Assembly: GCF_937919355.1 (NCBI RefSeq)
Contig: NZ_CALFSA010000140.1
Location: 1-26,392, forward strand
DNA from: an uncultured Methanofollis sp.
GTDB taxonomy: Archaea; Halobacteriota; Methanomicrobia; Methanomicrobiales; Methanofollaceae
Direction: 5' to 3'
Length of the DNA stretch: 26,392 nucleotides
Within the stretch, counting starts at the first letter, position 1. The number at the start of each line of letters is the position of its first letter. Positions 15,628-23,261 of the stretch are shown one piece after another. The position numbers and the translations under genes were made by a program. The notes below the pieces were generated by a model. That model saw only the letters and a list, made by a program, of their open reading frames with translations. It was not told where the DNA came from and ran no database searches.

Positions 15628-17680
15628 TCGAAGAGAGGGCGGAGGTGATCTCCCCACGGCTGAGGGCAAAACTCTTCGCCCCGGCGGAGAACCGCAGGCC
15701 CTCCCCGCCGACGGTGCCGATGACGTGATACGGCAGGCCGGCAAGGGCGGACTCGTCCCTGAAGGCGACAAGGAAGCGGCCCGAGGTCTCGGAGAAGAGG
15801 GCGGTCAGGGGGTCGCCCGCAAGGTTCACCTCTGCGTCAGGGCAGAGTTTCGCAAGGGCCGCGAGGAGGCCACCCTTCGAGAGGTCGGTGGCGCCGGTGA
15901 TCATGTCGGCCGCCACGAGATCCCGGACCGCCGGGACGAGGGCGGGGTCTGCCATCGGCGTGACGGCACCGCCGCATCCGGTCACGGCGTCGAGGACAGA
16001 GCCGCCGAAGTGCGGGCCCGTCGTCCCGACAAGGGCGATCCTGTCGCCTGCCGCAGGCTGCATCCAGCGGCGGACAGGGCCCTTGCCGATCATGCCGATG
16101 GAGGGGGTCGGTTTGATCTCTGTCCCGTATTCGTCCGACTCGTTGTACAGGGAGACGTTCCCGCCGACGACCGGGATATCCATCTTCCGGGCCATGTCAC
16201 CGAGGCCGAGGACCGCCTGCTCCATCTCCCAGAAGACCTCCGGGTGGAGGGGGCTTGCGAAGTTGAGGCAGTTGACGATGCAGAGGGGTTCGGCACCTAC
16301 GCAGGCGAGGTTCGCCGCGTTCTCGTAGACGGCGTTTGCCGCACCGGCGTACGGGGCGAGGGCGATCTGCCGCGGGTTGCAGCCGCAGGAGAGGGCGAGG
16401 GCGGCGTCTTCCAGCCGGATCACGGCGGCGTCGTGGGAGAGGGAGACCGAGCGCACCTGCACGTCATGGTCGTACTGCCCCGTGATCCACGCCTTCGAGG
16501 CGACGTCGGGGTGGCCGAGGACCGCAAGGGCGAGGCCCTTCAGGTCGCCCGACGGAGCGGTGTACGGGGCGGACGGCGTCTTCGACGGCGCCTTCGGGAG
16601 GGCGCAGCCCGGCGTCCCGCCGACAAGGAGGTCGACCGGGAGGTCGCAGACGGTTTTCCCTTCAAACTCGACGATGTACCGCGGCTCCGCGATCACCTCG
16701 CCGATCTCACTCCAGGAGAGGTCGTACTTCTCGGCGATCGCACCCATCAGGGCGACGTCACCCGGGGCGACCTCGATGAGCATCCTCTCCTGTGACTCGG
16801 CGAGCATGATCTCGACAGGGTTCATGCCGGTCTCCCGCAGGTGGACGCGGTCGGCATGGATGCGGGCGCCGAAGGAACTCGCCATCTCGGACGAGGCCCC
16901 GGCAAGTCCGGCGGCGCCGAGGTCGCGGCAGGAGAGGACTTTCCCCGTCTCCGCCATCTCGCAGGTCGCTTCGATGAGGAGTTTCTCGGTGTAGGGGTCG
17001 CCGACCTGGACGCTCGGCCTGTCTTCAGCCTCTGCACCTTCGGAGAGGTCGCGGGAGGCGAAAGAAGCGCCGCCAAGCCCGTCGCGGCCGGTTGATGATC
17101 CGAAGAGGACGAGGCGGTTGCCCGGCGCCTTCACCCGTGCGGTGGTGAATCGATCAGGCGGGACGACGCCGACGCAGACGACGTTCACGAGGGGGTTGCC
17201 CTGATATGAGGGGTCGAAGACGGTCTCGCCCCGCACCACGGGCACGCCGATGCAGTTCCCGTAGTCGCCGATGCCGGCGACGATGTGCTCGAAGAGGTAC
17301 CGTGTCTTCTCCTCGGAGAGGGCGCCGAAGTACAGGGGGTCCATCAGGGCGATGGGCCTGGCACCCATCGAGATGATGTCGCGCACGATCCCGCCGACGC
17401 CGGTGGCAGCGCCGTCGTAGGGGTCCACATAACTCGGGTGGTTGTGGCTCTCCATGCCGACGGCAAGGGCGCAGGTATCGGAGAAGCGGACGATGGCGGC
17501 GTCGTCACCAGGGCCGAGGATGACATTTTTTCCCTCTGTCGGGAGGGTCTTTAACAGCCCCTTGGTCGAGCGGTACGAACAGTGCTCGCTCCAGAGGTTC
17601 TCGAAACAGGCGGCCTCCACATCGGTGAGGTCCCTGCCCAGTTTTGCGGTGATAAACGCGAGGTCATCGGCAGACAGCAT
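15605..17680 (-). CDS. purL: Phosphoribosylformylglycinamidine synthase subunit PurL
   Basis: A 691-residue small-type PurL, the catalytic subunit that turns FGAR, ATP and glutamine into FGAM in purine synthesis together with PurS and PurQ, which are not adjacent. Landmarks are FENLWSEHCSYRSTKGLLKT with the catalytic-region His, GPGDDAAIVRF, MESHNHPS with its Mg2+ contact, GVGGIVRDI, and the second-half NESDEYGTEIKPTPSIGMIG. Length is close to the usual 700-740. Start ATG 17680 lies about 29 nt from a TATA box, so it is nearly leaderless. Confidence 0.97.
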   Translation of the reverse strand: MLSADDLAFITAKLGRDLTDVEAACFENLWSEHCSYRSTKGLLKTLPTEGKNVILGPGDDAAIVRFSDTCALAVGMESHNHPSYVDPYDGAATGVGGIVRDIISMGARPIALMDPLYFGALSEEKTRYLFEHIVAGIGDYGNCIGVPVVRGETVFDPSYQGNPLVNVVCVGVVPPDRFTTARVKAPGNRLVLFGSSTGRDGLGGASFASRDLSEGAEAEDRPSVQVGDPYTEKLLIEATCEMAETGKVLSCRDLGAAGLAGASSEMASSFGARIHADRVHLRETGMNPVEIMLAESQERMLIEVAPGDVALMGAIAEKYDLSWSEIGEVIAEPRYIVEFEGKTVCDLPVDLLVGGTPGCALPKAPSKTPSAPYTAPSGDLKGLALAVLGHPDVASKAWITGQYDHDVQVRSVSLSHDAAVIRLEDAALALSCGCNPRQIALAPYAGAANAVYENAANLACVGAEPLCIVNCLNFASPLHPEVFWEMEQAVLGLGDMARKMDIPVVGGNVSLYNESDEYGTEIKPTPSIGMIGKGPVRRWMQPAAGDRIALVGTTGPHFGGSVLDAVTGCGGAVTPMADPALVPAVRDLVAADMITGATDLSKGGLLAALAKLCPDAEVNLAGDPLTALFSETSGRFLVAFRDESALAGLPYHVIGTVGGEGLRFSAGAKSFALSRGEITSALSSITRQMQY

Positions 17681-17704
17681 GTACTCACAGGTGGGTTTCG
17701 GGGC

Positions 17705-17714
17705 CTATATATCC
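17705..17714 (-). promoter_or_regulatory. TATA box of purL
   Basis: GGATATATAG on the minus strand, centred about 29 nt from ATG 17680. It predicts a leader of about 2 nt. Confidence 0.55.
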
Positions 17715-17732
17715 ATCTCAGGGGTGCTATCC

Positions 17733-17740
17733 CTTTTAAC
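17733..17740 (+). promoter_or_regulatory. TATA-like box of the aIF2-beta gene
   Basis: CTTTTAAC, centred about 28 nt before ATG 17765, fits a leaderless start. It lies back-to-back with the purL box, only 19 bp away. Confidence 0.45.
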
Positions 17741-17764
17741 CGATCCCGGCCATAGTATAACACC

Positions 17765-18376
17765 ATGGCAGATCCCTATGAAGAGTTGCTGAAGAAAGCC
17801 TATGCCAATATCACCGAAATCGGCCCGAGTGCCGAGCGGTTCCATATTCCCGAGGCGAAGGTCTATATCGAGGGCAAGACCACCGTCATCGAGAACTTCG
17901 GCGATATCGCCGGATATATCAGGAGAGAACCCGACCACCTGATGAAATATCTCGTCGGCGAACTCGGTACGGCAGGGAAGATCGAGGGCGGCCGCGCCAT
18001 CTTCAACGGGAAGTTCGAAGAGACGGCGATCGTCTCCGCGATCAAGAACTATGTCGAGGACTACGTGATCTGCTCCGAGTGCGGGAGGCCAGACACGAGA
18101 CTCGTCAAGGACGGCCGTATCCTCATCCTGAGGTGCGACGCCTGCGGCGGCCACAGGCCGGTGCGGAAGCGGAAGGTACGGGCAGAGGAGCCGGGCAGTC
18201 GCCTCGAAGAGGGCTCGATCATCGACGTCAGGATCGAGTCGATCTCCCGGCGTGGCGATGGCGTGGCACGGATCGGGAAATATATCATGTATGTCTCGAA
18301 TGCCCGCCCCGGTCAGACTGTCAAGATCAAGATCACCAGAATATCGGGATCGATCATCTTCACCGAGCGGGTCTGA
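17765..18376 (+). CDS. Translation initiation factor aIF2-beta with C-terminal TRAM domain
   Basis: A 203-residue protein. Residues 1-137 are archaeal initiation factor 2 subunit beta: a helical start (MADPYEELLKKAYANI), the central domain with TTVIENFGDIAGYIRREPDH, and the zinc ribbon with Cys103, Cys106, Cys124 and Cys127. It works with aIF2-alpha and gamma to deliver Met-tRNAi to the ribosome. Residues about 146-203 are a TRAM domain (IDVRIESISRRGDGVARIGK), a small RNA-binding beta-barrel. The usual archaeal subunit is about 135-145 residues, so this is a fusion. It is divergent from purL. Confidence 0.94.
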   Translation: MADPYEELLKKAYANITEIGPSAERFHIPEAKVYIEGKTTVIENFGDIAGYIRREPDHLMKYLVGELGTAGKIEGGRAIFNGKFEETAIVSAIKNYVEDYVICSECGRPDTRLVKDGRILILRCDACGGHRPVRKRKVRAEEPGSRLEEGSIIDVRIESISRRGDGVARIGKYIMYVSNARPGQTVKIKITRISGSIIFTERV

Positions 18377-18994
18377 TCAGGGTTTCCTGATCTCGACCCA
18401 GAACCCGGCTTCATCCTCTTTTATCCTGGCAGAAAAAAGCCCGGCACGGGCGAGATCAGACAGGAGGGCGGCGGGGTCGGCACGGCCGCTCCGCCTGCCG
18501 ACGTCCCGGTCCCAGTCTGGGTTGACCTCCCGCATTTTCTGGAAGATCTCCTCTTTCAGCGCTTTTGTCCCGAAACTCCCGCCGAGGTAGGCGACGCCGC
18601 CCGGTGCAAGGGCGCGGTATGTCTCTGCAAAGGCCCGGACACGGTCTTCCCAGAAAAAGATCGAGCCGCGGGAGACGAAGAGGTCGACGGTGCCGTCCCT
18701 GAAGGGGAGGGTGTGGACATCGCCGAGGAGAGGAAAGACCCTGTCTTCAAGGCCGGCGTCCCTGATGTGTCCCCCGGCAAAGCCGAGCATCTCGGCGGAG
18801 AGGTCGAGGGCAAGGACGTCCATCCCGGATGTACGGGCAAGAGCGATTGCAAGGAGGCCGGGCCCTGTGCCGAGGTCGACGCAGAGTCCGTCCCTCTTTC
18901 CCGACCAGAGAAGAAGCCTCTCCGCGATCACCGGGTAGAGAGGAGAAAAGATGCGGGTTGCGATCCGGTCGAAGCCGGTCGCGTCCCTTTTCAT
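18377..18994 (-). CDS. Class I SAM-dependent methyltransferase
   Basis: A 205-residue Rossmann-fold methyltransferase. Motif I is VDLGTGPGLLAIAL (about residues 38-51), followed by the acidic strand end in DVLALDLSAEML, then GDVHTLPFRDGTVDLFVSRG and a YRALAPGGVAYLGG strand typical of the UbiE-like group. The substrate is unknown. Start ATG 18994 is 2 nt after the rpoL stop, so it is co-transcribed with rpoL. It ends back-to-back with the aIF2-beta gene, with no gap between the two stops. Confidence 0.88.
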   Translation of the reverse strand: MKRDATGFDRIATRIFSPLYPVIAERLLLWSGKRDGLCVDLGTGPGLLAIALARTSGMDVLALDLSAEMLGFAGGHIRDAGLEDRVFPLLGDVHTLPFRDGTVDLFVSRGSIFFWEDRVRAFAETYRALAPGGVAYLGGSFGTKALKEEIFQKMREVNPDWDRDVGRRSGRADPAALLSDLARAGLFSARIKEDEAGFWVEIRKP

Positions 18995-18996
18995 GT

Positions 18997-19275
18997 TTAT
19001 GCGGCTGTCTGCGCCCGGGTCTGGGCGAGGATCTCGTCGCACTGAGCGGTCAGGCGGGCGCAGGCCTCCAGGATCACAGTGACGGAATCCTTTCCGCCGT
19101 GGGTCGTGACGAGGAGTTCGGGGTCGGAGAACTGGTACTTTATTTCATATCGTGCCACGTCGACGGAGAGGTCGGTGAGGATCTCCTCGACGAGGGCGTT
19201 CATGAAGGTGTGACCCTCTCCCTTCAGGACCATCCGCACCTTGTCCTCTTCACGCTCAAGGATCTTGACATCCAT
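18997..19275 (-). CDS. rpoL: DNA-directed RNA polymerase subunit L
   Basis: A 92-residue subunit L, which pairs with subunit D in the assembly platform of archaeal RNA polymerase. The pattern VKILEREEDKVRMVLKGEGH, then TFMNALVEEIL (about 23-33), VDVARYEIKYQF and DPELLVTTHG is diagnostic. The tail (TAQCDEILAQTRAQTAA) is short. I chose ATG 19275, since residues before it do not resemble the family and a TATA box at 19301-19309 (TCTATATAC) is centred about 30 nt upstream, giving a nearly leaderless mRNA. Confidence 0.95.
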   Translation of the reverse strand: MDVKILEREEDKVRMVLKGEGHTFMNALVEEILTDLSVDVARYEIKYQFSDPELLVTTHGGKDSVTVILEACARLTAQCDEILAQTRAQTAA

Positions 19276-19300
19276 ATATGTGTAAGTGGTGGGCAGGAGA

Positions 19301-19310
19301 GTATATAGAT
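19301..19310 (-). promoter_or_regulatory. TATA box of rpoL
   Basis: ATCTATATAC on the minus strand, about 30 nt before ATG 19275. Confidence 0.5.
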
Positions 19311-19384
19311 ATGGGTACGGGAGAAGGTGCCAGATCCTCCGGTTGACATAGGGGTTTTTATGCCGGAAGGGGGGAGAACGGGAC

Positions 19385-20665
19385 ATGGAAAGAGGCGGCC
19401 GGCTGAAGAGGGCGCTGGGTCTCCCTGAAGTCACCCTCTCAGGGATCGGGATCATCCTGGGCGCCGGCATCTATGCCCTGATGGGCGAGGCGGCCGGTCT
19501 TGCCGGGAATGCTGTCTGGGTCGCCTTCGGGATCTCGGCGGTGATGGCGGCCTGCACCGGACTCTCTTATGCTGAACTCTCCTCGATGTTCCCGCGGGCG
19601 TCGGCCGAGTACATATACGCTGGCCGGGCTTTCGGGAGGACTGCGGCTTTCCTTGTCGGTTGGCTTATCCTGGCTTCGGGCGTCCTCTCGGCGGCGACGG
19701 TCGCCCTCGGTTTCGGCGGCTATGTCGCCGGTCTCACGGGCATACAGGCGGTCCCGGCCGCCCTGATCCTCATTGCAGGGCTTGCGGCGATCGGGGTGTA
19801 CGGGATCAGGGAGACGGCCCTCTTTGCGATCGCAATGACTCTCATCGAGGCGGGGGGTATTGTCTTTGTGATCGTCATCGGTCTCCCGTACCTCGGTTCT
19901 GTGGACTACTTCGCGATGCCGAAGGGCCTATCAGGGGTGTTCGAGGCCTCGGCCCTGGTCTTTTTTGCGTACATGGGTTTCGAGGAGATGGTGAAGCTTG
20001 CCGAGGAGACGAGGGAACCGGAGAAGACGATCCCGCGTGCCCTCATCCTCGCCCTCGCCACGGCGGTGGTGCTGTACATGCTCGTGACGGTGAGTGCAGT
20101 CTCTGTCCTGGGATGGGAGGGGCTTGCGGCCACGCCCGCACCTTTTGCCGCCATTGCAGAGGCGGCCCTCGGCGGGAGCGCCGCACTCATTATCTCCCTC
20201 GTGGCCCTCTGCGCAACGGCGAACACCTCCCTCCTGCTCATCGTGTCCACGTCGCGGCTCGCATGGGGGATGGCCGGCGACGGCGCCCTCCCGGCACCCC
20301 TTGCACGGGTGCACCCGGCCTTCAGGACGCCGTGGGTGGCGGTCGTGGCCGCCGCCGCCATCGCTGCGGCATTCACCCTGCCGGGCAGGATCACGTATGT
20401 GGCCAATGCCACGAACTTCGCTCTCTTCCTTACCTTCGCCCTCGTCAACGCCACGGTGGTCTTCCTCCGCTTCAGGGAACCCGACACACCCCGCCCCTTC
20501 AGGGTCCCTCTCGACGTGCTGGAAGTGCCCCTTATGCCCGTCCTCGGCATCATCTTCTCCTTCTTCCTCCTCCTCCAGATCGAGGCAGGGGTCGTCCTCC
20601 TCGGCATTGGCATCCTCCTCCTGGGGTGGGGGGTGTCGAGGGTGTACAGGGGAGGGGGGGAATAA
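19385..20665 (+). CDS. APC-family amino acid permease
   Basis: A 426-residue membrane transporter with about 12 hydrophobic helices. The first helix contains GIGIILGAGIYALMGEAAG (about residues 19-37), the Gly-rich substrate-binding break typical of the amino acid-polyamine-cation superfamily. Later landmarks are SYAELSSMFPRASAEYIY, FFAYMGFEEMVKLAEETREP (about 195-214) and FRFREPDTPRPFRVPLDVLE near the end. The amino acid carried cannot be told. ATG 19385 begins a basic N-terminus (MERGGRLKRALGLPE). It is divergent from rpoL. Confidence 0.92.
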   Translation: MERGGRLKRALGLPEVTLSGIGIILGAGIYALMGEAAGLAGNAVWVAFGISAVMAACTGLSYAELSSMFPRASAEYIYAGRAFGRTAAFLVGWLILASGVLSAATVALGFGGYVAGLTGIQAVPAALILIAGLAAIGVYGIRETALFAIAMTLIEAGGIVFVIVIGLPYLGSVDYFAMPKGLSGVFEASALVFFAYMGFEEMVKLAEETREPEKTIPRALILALATAVVLYMLVTVSAVSVLGWEGLAATPAPFAAIAEAALGGSAALIISLVALCATANTSLLLIVSTSRLAWGMAGDGALPAPLARVHPAFRTPWVAVVAAAAIAAAFTLPGRITYVANATNFALFLTFALVNATVVFLRFREPDTPRPFRVPLDVLEVPLMPVLGIIFSFFLLLQIEAGVVLLGIGILLLGWGVSRVYRGGGE

Positions 20666-20673
20666 TGATCGAG

Positions 20674-20690
20674 AGGAGAGGGGATCTCCT
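20674..20690 (+). terminator. Hairpin after the permease gene
   Basis: AGGAGA (20674-20679) pairs with TCTCCT (20685-20690) around a 5-nt loop, 9 nt after the stop codon. No T-run follows, so its role as terminator is only possible. Confidence 0.35.
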
Positions 20691-20767
20691 AGGCGGCAAA
20701 TGTTGGCCGTAGGTTTTCGAGGAGACCCGGCTAGATTATGGGGAAGGCGGTTGATCGGCGCCCTTCT

Positions 20768-20973
20768 CCGGGGGACTACCTCGAAGACTTCGTCTTTTCG
20801 ACTCCCTTCGGTCGTTCCCCCGGACTCCCGCTCAGGATTGGGAGGGGGAGGGCAATTTTCCTCCTCGGAGTATCCTGTTCTTTCTTCCCCCGCTCAATCG
20901 CAATGGCAGGTCCGGGGGCAACGAGAAGACGGAAAATCGAAGATTTTCCTGTGCGTGCACATCTTCGATGTGC
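20768..20973 (+). repeat. Hairpin-rich intergenic repeat, copy downstream of the permease gene
   Basis: It opens with CCGGGGGACTAC (20768-20779) as at 14758. It contains the shared 17-base block at 20779-20795 and 15-base block at 20827-20841. Two hairpins use exactly the same arms as the other copy: GGAAAATC/GATTTTCC (20931-20938 with 20942-20949, loop GAA) and GCACATC/GATGTGC (20957-20963 with 20967-20973, loop TTC). Their order is reversed relative to the first copy. Confidence 0.75.
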
Positions 20974-21173
20974 CACGGACCGGAGGTCTTCGAGGACCGA
21001 ATGAAGTGAGGTCAAGAAGGTTGAAGACCTTCGAGGAGCCCCCGGTGGCCTGTACGGGGAAGGCAGTAGGTCGACGCACTTCCCAGGAGGGAGATTGCCA
21101 TCACCTTCTATCCGAGATGGGAACGACTGAAGGGAAAGGAGAAATCCATCAGTTTTCAAGGTCTCCCTCGATC

Positions 21174-21187
21174 GAAAAAAGAAAAAA
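21174..21187 (-). terminator. T-rich terminator of the AAA-MBL operon
   Basis: On the minus strand the sequence is TTTTTTCTTTTTT, about 20 nt after the MBL stop codon, which is a typical archaeal stop signal. Confidence 0.65.
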
Positions 21188-21206
21188 TCCCGAACCCCTC
21201 TCCCGC

Positions 21207-21926
21207 TCACAACTCAAAGGTCTCGCCGTCCACCGCAAAGTGGGGGGTGCCCCAGGGGATGAGGTGGGAGGCGTGGGTGCAGCGGAAGGTCTTCGGCCTG
21301 AGTTCTGCGGCCATCTTCAGGGCGTCGGCATAGTTCATGTGCTTCGTGATGGTGTAGCCCGGCGGGACGATGGCGTCGAGGACCAGGAGGTCGGCGCCCG
21401 CGAGGGCTTCCCGCGTCGCCGCGGGGATGCGGTCGCTCGTGTCGGCGGTGAGGGCGAGCACCGCGCCGTCGTGCTCGATACGCACGCCATAGGTCGGCAT
21501 CGGCGGGTGGTCCACGGGGAGGAGGGTGACCATAGCGCCGAAGAGGTCGAAGGGGCGGTACGGCTCGACGGCGTGCCCTTCCAGGGAGAGGAAGGAGAAG
21601 ACTGAGCCTGCATAGTCGAGGGTCGGTGCGGCGGCATAGACGGGCGGGACCTTCTGCACGCGGTAGAACTCACCGTAGCCCATGAAGTGGTCGTAGTGGC
21701 CGTGGGTCCAGATCACGGCGTCGATGTGCGGCGAACCTGCGGCGAGGAGCTGGGCCCTGAGGTCGGGGCCGGTGTCCACCAGGATGTGCTTCTCCCCGAC
21801 CTCCACGAGGACGGCCGCCCTCAGGCGCTGCCGACCGGTACGGCGGGCTTCGGTGCAGACCGGGCACGAACACCCGATCTTCGGCGTCCCGATGGCGTCC
21901 CCGGTCCCGAGCAGCGTGACCTTCAT
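21207..21926 (-). CDS. MBL-fold metallohydrolase (PhnP-like)
   Basis: A 239-residue metallo-beta-lactamase-fold hydrolase. The metal motif is THGHYDH (His75, His77, Asp79, His80), with an Asp51 in ILVDTGPDLR, a further Asp-His at about 137, and the CTHASH end. The start VTLLGTGDAIGTPKIGCSCPVC with three clustered cysteines (19, 21 and 24) matches the PhnP-type phosphodiesterase branch, in which these cysteines bind a structural zinc. Its substrate is probably a cyclic or linear phosphodiester. It starts 2 nt after the AAA ATPase stop. Confidence 0.88.
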   Translation of the reverse strand: MKVTLLGTGDAIGTPKIGCSCPVCTEARRTGRQRLRAAVLVEVGEKHILVDTGPDLRAQLLAAGSPHIDAVIWTHGHYDHFMGYGEFYRVQKVPPVYAAAPTLDYAGSVFSFLSLEGHAVEPYRPFDLFGAMVTLLPVDHPPMPTYGVRIEHDGAVLALTADTSDRIPAATREALAGADLLVLDAIVPPGYTITKHMNYADALKMAAELRPKTFRCTHASHLIPWGTPHFAVDGETFEL

Positions 21927-21927
21927 C

Positions 21928-23217
21928 CTATCCCCAGGAACAGTTCCTGATCAGGTTGCGGTTCTCCACCGTCAGGAGGCCGCATTCTATGTCGGTCCGG
22001 GAGATCGTCCGCCGCCCGTCCATGAGGGCGTTCAGGACCGCTTCCTTCAGCATCATCTTCAGGTCGGCGCCTGAAAAGCCCTCTGTCCGCGCTGCCATAG
22101 CGGGGAGGTCGCAGTCGCAGTCCAGGGACCGGGAGATGGTCGTCAGGATCGCCGCTCGCATCGCCTCGTCGGGGAGGGAGAACTCGACGACCTCGTCGAA
22201 ACGCCGCCAAGCAGCCTGGTCAAGGAGTTGCGGGTGGTTCGTTGCCCCGATCAGGACGACACCGTTTTTGACAAGGCTGATCTTGTCGATGTTCTTCAGG
22301 AGCATGTTGACGGCACGCTTCATTGCGCCATGGTCGTCGGAGACCCGGCTCTTCGCAACGAAGTCGAACTCGTCGATGAAGAGGATGCAGGGTGAGAGGG
22401 CCTTTGCAAGTTCGAAGATGCGGTCGATATTCTTCGAGGTCTCGCCGAGGTACTGGGAGGTGACCATGGAGAGGCGGACCTCGAGCACGGGCATGTGGAG
22501 TTCATGGCAGATGGCAAGGGCGAGGGAGGTCTTGCCGGTGCCGGGTGGACCGACGAAGAGGAGTTTGCCGACCTCCGAGATATTGTGCTCCCTGAGGAAG
22601 TCGCGGTTCTCGATCGCTGTCCCGATCCGTGCTATCACCTCCTTCTGCGCTTCGGTGCAGACGATGCTGTCCATCTGCTGTTCGATCTCGTCGGGGGCGC
22701 TGACGACGACAAGTTCGAGTGCTTCGTTGAAATGTTCGTCTTTTTCGGCCAGTTTCGCGACCCTTCGGTCAAGGGAGAGGCGGGAATCGGAGAACCTGGG
22801 GTTGTTCGCCCGCACCTCCTCGTACTTCACGTTGAGGGAGTCGAAACCCCCGATATAGAAGGCGAGGGTCGGGTTCTTCGCCACCAGGTCCTTTCCGCCA
22901 TGGCTGGCGAACCACTCTGCACCGGCCTTCAGGTCGGTGACATGATACTGGAGGTTGAGGGTGTCGAATTCGACGAAGGGGTTCTTGAGAAGTTTTTTGA
23001 TCGCCTCGTCCGTCGTCCCCGGCGCCCTCTTGAGGAGGGCTTCGGTGACGACGAGAGGGCGCTTGATCTCGGCCGCTTCCGGGCTGGGGAGGAAGAGGAA
23101 CCGGCACTGTGGAGGGAGGTCGTCCATGTCCAGCCGGGTGTTCTTGGTATACACCTCAGCCGTCAGGAGATACTCCATCAGCCGGAGGACATCGTCTCTG
23201 CTCTCTGCGCACGACAT
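21928..23217 (-). CDS. AAA+ ATPase with uncharacterised N-terminal domain
   Basis: A 429-residue protein with one AAA+ module in its second half. Walker A is GPPGTGKT (223-230), Walker B is CILFIDEFD (277-285), sensor-1 Asn is in GATN (327), and the RRFD arginines lie at 338-341. A lid domain with SGADLKMMLKEAV (about 379-391) follows. Residues 1-190 do not resemble a domain I know; they are mostly helical and may recognise a substrate. The module is of the proteasome-activator/CDC48-like class, so a remodelling role is plausible. AGGAAATG lies 9 nt before ATG 23217. Confidence 0.9.
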   Translation of the reverse strand: MSCAESRDDVLRLMEYLLTAEVYTKNTRLDMDDLPPQCRFLFLPSPEAAEIKRPLVVTEALLKRAPGTTDEAIKKLLKNPFVEFDTLNLQYHVTDLKAGAEWFASHGGKDLVAKNPTLAFYIGGFDSLNVKYEEVRANNPRFSDSRLSLDRRVAKLAEKDEHFNEALELVVVSAPDEIEQQMDSIVCTEAQKEVIARIGTAIENRDFLREHNISEVGKLLFVGPPGTGKTSLALAICHELHMPVLEVRLSMVTSQYLGETSKNIDRIFELAKALSPCILFIDEFDFVAKSRVSDDHGAMKRAVNMLLKNIDKISLVKNGVVLIGATNHPQLLDQAAWRRFDEVVEFSLPDEAMRAAILTTISRSLDCDCDLPAMAARTEGFSGADLKMMLKEAVLNALMDGRRTISRTDIECGLLTVENRNLIRNCSWG

Positions 23218-23261
23218 GGATGTAACATTTCCTATGGTGAATGTGCTCCGATAATACTATC

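Larger units (their letters stand above)
20666..21206. other. Gene-free stretch between the permease and MBL hydrolase genes
   Basis: It holds the hairpin repeat. Further small inverted repeats such as AAGGT-TGA-AGACCTT lie near 21020, and the T-rich terminator of the MBL gene is at its right end. An 88-codon open frame at 20738-21004 runs across the palindromes and has no family resemblance, so I do not call it. Confidence 0.55.

Noticed and set aside
15725..16795. A 356-codon open frame antisense to purL
   Set aside because: It is a mirror of purL codons, has no motif and would lack a start signal.
20094..21605. A 503-codon plus-strand frame running through permease, repeat and MBL regions
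   Set aside because: It crosses two real genes in the wrong frame and the hairpin repeat; its Ser/Arg-rich translation has no sense.
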